DNA from: DATKDU01 sp035512595
GTDB lineage: Bacteria; Planctomycetota; Planctomycetia; Pirellulales; Pirellulaceae
Reading direction: 5' to 3'
Length of the DNA stretch: 7,180 bases
Assembly (NCBI GenBank): GCA_035512595.1
Contig: DATKDU010000486.1
Coordinates: 1-7,180 of the forward strand
Under the pieces are notes generated by a model, which saw nothing but the letters and a program-made list of their open reading frames with translations, was not told the origin of the DNA and ran no database searches. Numbering within the stretch: the first letter of the stretch is position 1; each line of letters starts with the position of its first letter. Below are positions 1 to 6,109 of the stretch, piece by piece. The translations under genes were made by a program, and so were the position numbers.

Positions 1-81
1 AACGAATCGGACGCCGTTGGCATCGTGATGCGCCAGCGGGTAGGCTGGAGTCACTTCGGCCTACACTCTTGGGACGCGACC

Positions 82-645
82 ATGTCCAGCCCCGAATCCC
101 CATACGCTCCTCCCACGGATGCATCGCTCCAGGCGCCTGCGTCAGTGCCGCGGACCGGCTCGCGGAACCCGCTGAAAATCATCCTGGCCATCGTCGGGAT
201 TGCGCTAGTGGTTCCGTGCGTGTGCGGCGGCATCTTCGTCGTGTTCGCGATTAGCATCGGCGCAATGGCGCGGGCCGAGCAAGTCAACGTCGAGCCGGTC
301 GTAGAGTCCTATCTCCAAAAGATGAAGGACAAGGATGCGGCCGGGGCGTATGCCCTGTTCTCGACGTTTGCCAAACAGCGCACCGCGCCGCTGGCGCTGG
401 AGGCGTTGCTCCAGGAGCCAAACTACGCCGTCTTCAGCGGGTATCAGGACGCGGCGGTGACGAACATCCGCATCAACGTCACCCCGACCCGCCGTTTGGC
501 CGTAATTCAAGGAACGGTGACCTACGAAGGGGGCGTCAGCGGCGTATTTAACGCGGTGCTGGAACGCGAAGAAGACAAGTGGCTGATCCAGGCCATCAAC
601 GTCACCGTGCCTCCCTCGAAGTTCGTCAGCGGCCAAGCGAAGTGA
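82..645 (+). CDS. Hypothetical membrane-anchored protein with NTF2-like or DUF4864-like extracytoplasmic domain
   Basis: The reading frame is open from the window edge, but the ATG at 82 is preferred. It begins MSSPESPYAPPTD, a polar, proline-rich opening often seen at the N-terminus of small planctomycete membrane proteins, giving 187 residues. A weak GGGA lies 71-74. Residues 1-30 are polar and basic near the end (RTGSRNPLK). Residues 33-62 form one long hydrophobic segment rich in I, V, A and G with a CVCGG turn, most likely a membrane anchor. Residues 64-187 form a small alpha/beta domain: a helix with VVESYLQKMKDKDAAGAYALF, then strands ending in DKWLIQAINV. This arrangement resembles the SnoaL/NTF2-like or DUF4864-type fold, where a helix with a 'D..AAYAL' pattern precedes a curved sheet; the fold is inferred. 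No catalytic residues can be named, so the function is unknown. The following gene is 283 bases away, so co-transcription is uncertain. Confidence 0.75.
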   Translation: MSSPESPYAPPTDASLQAPASVPRTGSRNPLKIILAIVGIALVVPCVCGGIFVVFAISIGAMARAEQVNVEPVVESYLQKMKDKDAAGAYALFSTFAKQRTAPLALEALLQEPNYAVFSGYQDAAVTNIRINVTPTRRLAVIQGTVTYEGGVSGVFNAVLEREEDKWLIQAINVTVPPSKFVSGQAK

Positions 646-664
646 CCGGCGCGATCGAGGTAGC

Positions 665-780
665 GTGGGACGTGCCGCCTCGGCGGGCGCCGGGCCGCCA
701 TAGCACGCGCTGCGCTGCCGTCGGAGGCGACGCATGCCGCATTGCGGTGGGCCGGCGCTGGCGGAGCCAGCTTGTCCCAA
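665..780. repeat. Pair of diverged palindromic elements in inverted orientation (REP/BIME-like)
   Basis: Copy A is 665-700 on the plus strand and copy B is 780-745 read on the minus strand. Aligned without gaps they agree at 25 of 36 positions, including TGGGAC near the start and GCGCCGG in the second half. Each copy has a short internal palindrome at the same place. B has GCTGG/CCAGC (757-761 with 767-771). A has CCGCC/GGCGG. One pair (C-G in A, T-A in B) changes on both sides. Copy A starts 20 bases after the stop of the preceding gene and copy B is followed by two copies of CCTACGGG (781-788, 790-797). There is no T-tract, so an intrinsic terminator is not supported. The rest of the gap, 798-928, shows no gene. 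Similarity to bacterial REP/BIME elements is inference; copy number in the genome is unknown. Confidence 0.5.
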
Positions 781-928
781 CCTACGGGCCCTACGGGTTA
801 ATCGGTCGCGCAACTAGCGGTTCCTCTGCCGGCGCGGTACGCTACCGGGACTTCTCGTTCTCTGGCAAGTTGTTGCCGACGCTCGCCGCGTTCTTCAACC
901 GCTCGGCCTCTCACTTTCTGGTGCTCTC

Positions 929-3415
929 ATGCAAGCAATGGGTTTTGCCGCGATGGGTATGTCGCAGATGATGATCCTGATTCTGGCTGCCGGCGGCGTG
1001 GGCTTGCCGCTGGGAATGCCGCCGGAGAAGGTGGACCCGAATCTGGCTTTCGTCGCACCGGAGCAGTGCCTGCTCTACGCGACCTGGTCGGGGATGGCCA
1101 AGGCCGACCCGGCGAGCAAGAACCACACCGAGCAACTGCTGGCGGAGCCGGAGCTGGCCCGGTTCGCCAAAGCCCTGGAGGATTCGCTGGCCAAGGTGAC
1201 CGAGCAGCTCGGCCAGTCGCAGGACCCGCGGATCAAAGAGGCGGCTGCGATGGTCCCGATCTGGTCCCGCGCAATCCTGACCCGCCCCACGGCCATCTTC
1301 GTCACGAAGCTCGTGCCGCAGGAACAATCGGTCGATATCGAGGCCGGCCTGATCGTCAAGGCCGATGCCAATGCGGCAAAGCTCGCTCAGTCGCTGGCCA
1401 ATCTGCTCGCCGCCGGCGACGGGGAGGAAAAGCGTCTCCAGGAAGTGATGATCGGCGGAAAGAAGTTCCACCTGCTCGCCGCCGATCCGCAGGCGCTCCC
1501 CGTGCCGATGGTGTTCGGCGCTGATGGGGACTATTTCTTCCTCAGCCTGGGGGAAGGGGTGATCGACGGGATGCGAGCCCGAATCGCCGCCAAGAAGGTT
1601 CCCGCCTGGTTGACCAAACTAGAGGCCGATCTGCCCGTCGAGCGGCGGGCGTCGCTGTCGTATGTCAACGTGAAAACGCTGCGCGAGACGCTATTGCCGC
1701 TGGCCGGTCCGCAGGGGGAGCAGATCGCCGCCGCGCTGGGGCTCGATCAGATTCAGACGCTCCAGACGGTCACCGGCCTCGACGCCGACGGGATCGTCAG
1801 CAAGTCGCTCGCGACGATCGACGGCAAATCCCGCGGCATTCTGACCCTGCTCGATGGCCCGGGGATCAAGCCGGCGCAACTAGCGCACATTCCGTCCGAC
1901 GCGCTGTTCGCGACCGCCTTGTCGCTCGATGCCGCCAAGGCGTTCGACACGACCGACGGCCTGGTCCGCGAGCTAGGGGGGCCATTTGCCGCCCAGCAGT
2001 GGGACGAAGCGCTCCGCCACATGGAAGACGCCAGCGGCGTGAAGCTCAGGGAGGACGTGCTCGCATCGCTGGGCTCGACGTGGACCGTCTCGATGAGCGC
2101 GGCCGACGGCTGGTACACGGGGCTGGTGGCCACCGTCGAAGTCAAAGACCGGGCCAAGTTGGCGGCCGTGCAGCAGAAACTCGCGGCGCTCACGCGCGGG
2201 GAGGAGCAAAAGGAGGAGTTCGGGCCGGAACCCGTAGAGATCAAGACCACCGAGCACGACGGCCAGCAGATTCATCATCTGTCAATCGGCGGCGGCTTTC
2301 TCCCCGTGCAGCCCGCCTGGAGCCTGACCGACAAGCAGCTCATCGTCGCACTTTATCCGCAGACGGTGCGGAGCATTCTCAGCCGGCCGCCGTCCGACAA
2401 GTCGCTGGCCGACGCACCGGCGGTGACTGCCGCGATGGCGGGCGAGGGGAGCATCGTGGCGGTGACCTATCAGGATTCGCGGCGGATGTTCGAGTCGTCG
2501 TATCCTTACCTGCAAATATTCCTGCCGATGGTGCAGGCCGGGATGAACGAGGGGTTCCGCGAGTTCAGCTCGGGCCGGCCGCCGCAGCTTTTCGATGGAG
2601 CCATGCTGCCAGCCTCGCGCTCGATCCATCGGCATTTGCAGCCGGGGGTGACGGTCGTCCGCCGCACGCCGCGCGGCCTGGAAACCACCACGCGGCAGAC
2701 GCTGCCGACGGCGAACGTCGGCACGACCGCGCCGGTCGCGGTGGCGCTCTTGTTGCCGGCGGTGCAAGCGGCCCGCGAATCGGCCCGGCGGATGCAGTCG
2801 CAGAACAACCTCAAGCAGCTTGGCCTGGCGATGCATAACTATCACGACACGTGGCGGCGATTTCCGGCCGCGCATACGCTGACTGCCGACGGCAAGCCAA
2901 AGCTCTCCTGGCGGGTCCACATGCTGCCGTATCTCGAGCAGCAGGAGTTGTACGATCAGTTCCGCCTCGACGAGCCGTGGGACAGCGAGCACAACAAGAA
3001 GCTGATTGCCAAGATCCCGCCGACGTACCGCTCGCCGACGAGCAGGGCCGGCGAAGGAATGACGACCTATCTCGGCGCGAAGGGAAAGAACGCGGCATTC
3101 GTCGATCCGGATGCGACGGACAAAGGGAAGGATCAGGCGGCCGGCATTTCGCTGGCGGCGGTGATTGACGGCACGAGCAACACGATCATGATCGTGGAAG
3201 CGGCGGATGAGAGCGCCGTGATCTGGACCAAACCGGGAGATTTTGAGCCGGATGCCAAAGACCCACTGAAGGGGCTCATCGGCCCAGGGGGTCAAGGCTT
3301 CAACACCTGCTTTTGCGACGGCGCGGTACGGATGCTCACGAAGTCGATCGACCCCAAGACCCTCCAGCGGCTCTTCCAGCGGAACGACGGCGAGGCGGTG
3401 GAGATACCGGAGTAG
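929..3415 (+). CDS. Large DUF1559 (SBP_bac_10) domain protein with duplicated DUF3352-like N-terminal part
   Basis: The gene encodes 828 residues if the ATG at 929 is used. ATGs at 953 and 959 are equally possible, because no start has a clear Shine-Dalgarno site. A hydrophobic stretch near residues 14-30 (MMILILAAGGVGLPLGM) suggests a signal peptide or anchor. Residues about 40-590 are a secreted-type alpha/beta region with two similar modules (about 125-219 and 385-485), resembling DUF3352-like proteins. Residues about 603-820 match DUF1559: VAVALLLPAVQAARESARR, then NNLKQLGLAMHNYHDT, the WRVHMLPYLEQQELYDQF block, GTSNTIMIVEA, and the terminal FNTCFCDGAVRML motif at 791-803. In ordinary DUF1559 proteins this part begins with a prepilin leader (FTLVELLVVIAII); here that leader is missing and the helix is internal. 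DUF1559 proteins are abundant in planctomycetes and thought to be pseudopilin-like, with unknown function. The gene converges on the next one. Confidence 0.9.
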   Translation: MQAMGFAAMGMSQMMILILAAGGVGLPLGMPPEKVDPNLAFVAPEQCLLYATWSGMAKADPASKNHTEQLLAEPELARFAKALEDSLAKVTEQLGQSQDPRIKEAAAMVPIWSRAILTRPTAIFVTKLVPQEQSVDIEAGLIVKADANAAKLAQSLANLLAAGDGEEKRLQEVMIGGKKFHLLAADPQALPVPMVFGADGDYFFLSLGEGVIDGMRARIAAKKVPAWLTKLEADLPVERRASLSYVNVKTLRETLLPLAGPQGEQIAAALGLDQIQTLQTVTGLDADGIVSKSLATIDGKSRGILTLLDGPGIKPAQLAHIPSDALFATALSLDAAKAFDTTDGLVRELGGPFAAQQWDEALRHMEDASGVKLREDVLASLGSTWTVSMSAADGWYTGLVATVEVKDRAKLAAVQQKLAALTRGEEQKEEFGPEPVEIKTTEHDGQQIHHLSIGGGFLPVQPAWSLTDKQLIVALYPQTVRSILSRPPSDKSLADAPAVTAAMAGEGSIVAVTYQDSRRMFESSYPYLQIFLPMVQAGMNEGFREFSSGRPPQLFDGAMLPASRSIHRHLQPGVTVVRRTPRGLETTTRQTLPTANVGTTAPVAVALLLPAVQAARESARRMQSQNNLKQLGLAMHNYHDTWRRFPAAHTLTADGKPKLSWRVHMLPYLEQQELYDQFRLDEPWDSEHNKKLIAKIPPTYRSPTSRAGEGMTTYLGAKGKNAAFVDPDATDKGKDQAAGISLAAVIDGTSNTIMIVEAADESAVIWTKPGDFEPDAKDPLKGLIGPGGQGFNTCFCDGAVRMLTKSIDPKTLQRLFQRNDGEAVEIPE

Positions 3416-3547
3416 GCCAATGAAAGTTCTTAACCCGAGTCAATCTGCGTCGTATTCGACAGGTACTTGGACTGCTGTTTCCAGTCGGCGGCATATTTGC
3501 AAATCGCTGTCATTGTACTCGCGGCCGTACCATCCTGCGTTCCGTCG
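3416..3547. other. Intergenic gap between convergent genes, lower GC
   Basis: This 132-base gap separates the stops of two convergent genes. GC is about 51 percent over 3421-3540 (61 of 120 bases), against about 63 percent in a sampled stretch of the upstream gene. No hairpin followed by a T-run was found for either gene, so the terminators are not visible. Short open frames here lack family resemblance and are not called. Confidence 0.5.
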
Positions 3548-4966
3548 CTATGCCGCCCTGTGGCGTAGAAACGTACTGCCTGCGGAAAGCTGCCGATCCA
3601 TCGCAAGCCGCAAGTCCGATCGCGACTCAGCCTGCTGCCCGCCGAGTTGCGGCCGCTCGCAGCTCTGGAGTGCCGCTGCCTTCCATTGATCAATGATCTG
3701 AGCCTCGTCGCCGCGGAGGCGCAGTCGCTCAGCGAGAAACTGCGGATCGGCGGCGAGCAGGTCGCCGATCGTGTCGATGGCCGTCGCCCGCAGGCGGGCG
3801 GCCTGCCGGCGAGTCAGCAGCGGTGCGTCCTCGATCGGGCTGGCGCGGCTGATTTGCGCCGTCATCTTCAGGATCGTCGGATGGTCGGCGGCTTGTTGCC
3901 CAATCATCGCGCCGGCCAGTTGCGACGCCCGGCTCGCAGGACGCACTACTGCCGGCCCGCTGCGCAATCGGTTCTCGCGATAACGGGGAGCAGCTCCCGT
4001 GCCGTACTCTTTCCCGCACGCGGCCGGTTCCTCAGCGGCAAGCTGCGCCAGCGGGACGCGCAGCACCTCCTCGGCATACAGCCGGCGAATCTCGCGCGGC
4101 TCCTCGGGAAGCGACTGGGTCACGCGGCCGGTCAGCTCCAGTTCCTCGTGCATCGCTTCGATGTGCCGCTGGGTGATCTGTTCGTAGGTGTGGCAGGAAA
4201 GGATGCGAAAGGGGGCTTTCAAAGAGGCGAACAGTCCGCTGGGGGACACTTCCTGCCGCGGCGGCTGGGCGGCGGACTTCTCCATCGCCAGCTCCAGCAC
4301 GCGGGCGAAGGCAACAACTGCCGCTCCCAGGCAGACCGCCAGATGGTCCTGCGACTCCTGGTCGAGCGCTTCATCCGGATCGAGCAGCACGCGGCCGAGG
4401 TCGAAGTGCGCCAGCAGCGGTTCGTAGTGCGACGCGGCCATTTTCGCGCCGCTGCGGAGGAGCTGTTCGATGCCGTCGGCAGCGTCGGGGACCTCCACGG
4501 CCGGATATCCGCCCAGATCGTCTTCGAGAATCGCCTGGAGCTGGCCATACGAGCGGTTGACGCACCATTCGATTGCCGGCTGAACGACGTTTCCGGCCTC
4601 GGATTGCCGCGTGTTCAGCGGGAAGAGGGGCTCGCTAATATAGTGGCTCAAAATGCCGGCGGCGAAGGCCGCATCGGACCAGCGGCGCTCACCGAGGGCG
4701 GCGACGAGCTGGTCGAATTTCTCGCGGGCCGCCGTTGTGGCGCCCCCCCAAGGGCGCTCGCCCAGATAAAGAACGTGGTTGCCGAAATCTTTGAGCTCCT
4801 CATCGGGAGCTTTTACGCCGGCCAGCAGCGGCTTGTGAAACCGTAGGAACAGGTCGCGCCAGTCGTCGGCGGACTCGCCGCGAAGGAAGCGCAGGGCGTC
4901 GATCGCCAGCTTGTGGTGCGTGCTGGGGCAGGCGGTTTTGAGGAGGACGGAAAGCAGCAGGGACAT
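3548..4966 (-). CDS. Zinc-dependent phospholipase C-like protein with C-terminal helix-hairpin-helix (DUF4332-like) domain
   Basis: The ATG at 4966 is chosen because GGGAGG lies five bases upstream; the frame also allows a TTG at 4981 that would overlap this site. The product is 472 residues and starts MSLLLSVLLKTACPSTHHKLAIDAL. Residues 1-140 resemble the all-helical zinc-dependent PLC/S1-P1 nuclease fold: H17-H18, W36, D55, FGNHVLYLGERPWGGA with H64, and AGILSHYISEPLFPLNT with H108 and E112, followed by SEAGNVVQPAIEWCVNRSY. Residues about 140-310 continue as helices. Residues about 376-433 (ED..LLTRRQAARLRA..IDTIGDLLAADP) look like a helix-hairpin-helix domain of the DUF4332 type, which usually binds nucleic acid or protein partners. 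The last 40 or so residues are low in family-like character. It lies 121 bases downstream of lipA on the same strand. Enzymatic activity is doubtful because several expected ligands look replaced. Substrate unknown. Confidence 0.8.
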   Translation of the reverse strand: MSLLLSVLLKTACPSTHHKLAIDALRFLRGESADDWRDLFLRFHKPLLAGVKAPDEELKDFGNHVLYLGERPWGGATTAAREKFDQLVAALGERRWSDAAFAAGILSHYISEPLFPLNTRQSEAGNVVQPAIEWCVNRSYGQLQAILEDDLGGYPAVEVPDAADGIEQLLRSGAKMAASHYEPLLAHFDLGRVLLDPDEALDQESQDHLAVCLGAAVVAFARVLELAMEKSAAQPPRQEVSPSGLFASLKAPFRILSCHTYEQITQRHIEAMHEELELTGRVTQSLPEEPREIRRLYAEEVLRVPLAQLAAEEPAACGKEYGTGAAPRYRENRLRSGPAVVRPASRASQLAGAMIGQQAADHPTILKMTAQISRASPIEDAPLLTRRQAARLRATAIDTIGDLLAADPQFLAERLRLRGDEAQIIDQWKAAALQSCERPQLGGQQAESRSDLRLAMDRQLSAGSTFLRHRAA

Positions 4967-4971
4967 CGTCG

Positions 4972-4977
4972 CCTCCC
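4972..4977 (-). promoter_or_regulatory. Shine-Dalgarno site of the PLC-like gene
   Basis: The minus strand reads GGGAGG, then CGACG, then ATG. This is the only strong ribosome binding site seen in the window, and it fixes the start at 4966 over the upstream TTG. Its first two bases (4976-4977) belong to the end of the long inverted repeat, so its accessibility may depend on that structure. Confidence 0.7.
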
Positions 4978-5055
4978 ACAAGCCTGAAGCGCAAGCGAAG
5001 GAAAGCCGTCCATTTCAATGCGGACGTTTCCTTCGCTGGCGCTTCAGGCTTGTGG
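4976..5055. repeat. Long inverted repeat (29-base arms, one mismatch) between lipA and the PLC-like gene
   Basis: The left arm 4976-5004 and right arm 5027-5055 are reverse complements except for one position (A at 4993 against G at 5038). Inside, CGTCC (5007-5011) pairs with GGACG (5022-5026), leaving a 10-base loop. Outside, ATCGTC (4965-4970) pairs with GACGAT (5061-5066), with small gaps between, so the folded RNA could run from 4965 to 5066. It is located in the lipA 3' flank and in the leader of the PLC-like gene. No T-run follows it, so a classical terminator is not shown. It could be a non-autonomous repeat (MITE or REP-like), an mRNA-stabilising hairpin, or a translation-control element. 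No target site duplication was found in the flanks. Confidence 0.85.
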
Positions 5056-5087
5056 CGGCGGACGATAGCAGATGATGCCCTGGCGGG

Positions 5088-5999
5088 CTAGAACATTTCC
5101 GCCATCTCGCGGGCGTGATAGCTGGAGCGGACGAAAGGCCCGCTGGCCACCTGTTTGAAGCCCATGCTCTTGGCGGCCAGGCCCAGAAAGGCGAACTCCT
5201 CCGGCGGAATGTACCGCACCACCGGCAGGTAGTGGTCGGCCAGCGTGGCGCTGGGCATCAAGTACTGGCCGAGGGTCAAAAAGTCGCAGCCGGCATCGAG
5301 CAGATCTGCCAGCGTGTCCAGAATCTCCTCGTGCGTTTCCCCCAGGCCGAGCATCAGGCCGCTCTTGGTCTTGATCTGGCAATTGTGCTCCTTGACGCGC
5401 TTGAGCAAGCGGAGCGTCCAGCGGTAGTCCGACTTCGGTCCCCGCACCGGCCGATAAAGCCGCGGCACTGTCTCCGTGTTGTGGTTGAAGACGTCGGGCG
5501 CCGATTGCACGACCTGCTCCAGGGCCGATTTGCAGCCGACGAAGTCAGGCGTCAGCACCTCGACGCTCGCTCCCGTCCGCTCGCGGACCGCCAGGACGCA
5601 GCGGTAAAAATGCTCGGCCCCGCCGTCAGGCAGGTCGTCGCGCGTTACCGACGTGATCACCACGTGCTTCAGCCCCAGCCGCAGTGCCGCTTCGGCGACG
5701 CGGTTTGGCTCGTCGTCCGCCGGCAGTGCCGGCCGGCCCCGCTCGACGGCACAAAAGCCGCACGGCCGCGTGCAGACATTACCCAGGATCATGAACGTGG
5801 CCGTCTTCTGCGAATAGCACTCCATCCGGTTGGGGCACTTCGCATTGTCGCAGACGGTTTCGAGATTCAATTCCTCCAAGAGGCCGGCCGTGAAATGATT
5901 GGCGTTCCCCTTGGGAATCTCGCGCTTCAGCCACCGCGGCAGCCGGCGATCGGCGGGAGAAACGAGCGGCAGTTCGAGGGAAATGGTCACAGGGTCCAT
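5088..5999 (-). CDS. lipA: Lipoyl synthase (radical SAM, two [4Fe-4S] clusters)
   Basis: LipA inserts two sulfur atoms into protein-bound octanoyl groups to make lipoyl cofactors of 2-oxoacid dehydrogenases and the glycine cleavage H protein, in the cytoplasm. With the ATG at 5999 it has 303 residues, close to the usual length (about 300-320). The auxiliary-cluster motif is C50-x4-C55-x5-C61 (CDNAKCPNRMEC). The radical SAM motif is C76-x3-C80-x2-C83 (CTRPCGFC). Further family blocks are ITSVTRDDLPDGGAEHF, FNHNTETVPRLY, KTKSGLMLGLGET and the C-terminal RSSYHA (291-296), which supplies a serine ligand to the auxiliary cluster. All key residues are present, so it should be active. A GTG at 6062 would add 21 residues without homology-like character. 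No Shine-Dalgarno site is evident for either start. lipB is not in the window, and the PLC-like gene lies downstream on the same strand. Confidence 0.97.
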   Translation of the reverse strand: MDPVTISLELPLVSPADRRLPRWLKREIPKGNANHFTAGLLEELNLETVCDNAKCPNRMECYSQKTATFMILGNVCTRPCGFCAVERGRPALPADDEPNRVAEAALRLGLKHVVITSVTRDDLPDGGAEHFYRCVLAVRERTGASVEVLTPDFVGCKSALEQVVQSAPDVFNHNTETVPRLYRPVRGPKSDYRWTLRLLKRVKEHNCQIKTKSGLMLGLGETHEEILDTLADLLDAGCDFLTLGQYLMPSATLADHYLPVVRYIPPEEFAFLGLAAKSMGFKQVASGPFVRSSYHAREMAEMF

Positions 6000-6109
6000 T
6001 CTATCGGCCGATCGCGGCTCGGACAGGTCGGCCGATTCCCCTTCCGTCAATTGCCGATGCACTTCACAATGGGTAGCGACAACGACGCACTGCCGCCGCG
6101 TGACTGCCC
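6000..6109. promoter_or_regulatory. Divergent intergenic region of lipA and smpB
   Basis: These 110 bases must hold the leaders, and presumably the promoters, of both divergent genes. The motif TCGGCCGAT occurs twice in the same orientation (6004-6012 and 6028-6036), each containing the palindrome TCGGCCGA, with centres 24 bases apart. No convincing -35/-10 pair was found. If lipA used the GTG at 6062, most of this would be coding. Confidence 0.4.

Noticed and set aside
757..775. Hairpin GCTGG/CCAGC as an intrinsic terminator
   Set aside because: The stem is only five pairs and is followed by TTGTCCC rather than a T-run. It is better explained as part of the repeat element.
205..813. Minus-strand open frame of 202 codons
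   Set aside because: It lies opposite the 82-645 gene and runs through the palindromic elements. The product is arginine-rich with no recognisable domain, typical of antisense frames in GC-rich DNA.
579..971. Plus-strand open frame crossing the gap before the DUF1559 gene
   Set aside because: It overlaps both neighbouring genes, runs through the repeat pair, and encodes nothing family-like.
2282..3295. Minus-strand open frame of 337 codons
   Set aside because: It is opposite the best-conserved DUF1559 region and its translation is arginine- and histidine-rich without motifs. The plus-strand frame is clearly the coding one.
3420..3693. Short open frames on both strands around the convergent gap
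   Set aside because: They overlap the end of the PLC-like gene and have no recognisable product or start signal.
3647..4846. Plus-strand open frame of 399 codons
   Set aside because: It is the antisense shadow of the PLC-like gene, whose own frame has a strong ribosome binding site and domain-like sequence.
6051..6079. Possible promoter TTGCCG-17 bases-TAGCGA for smpB
   Set aside because: The -10 hexamer matches the consensus at only two positions, so it is not better than chance in this sequence.
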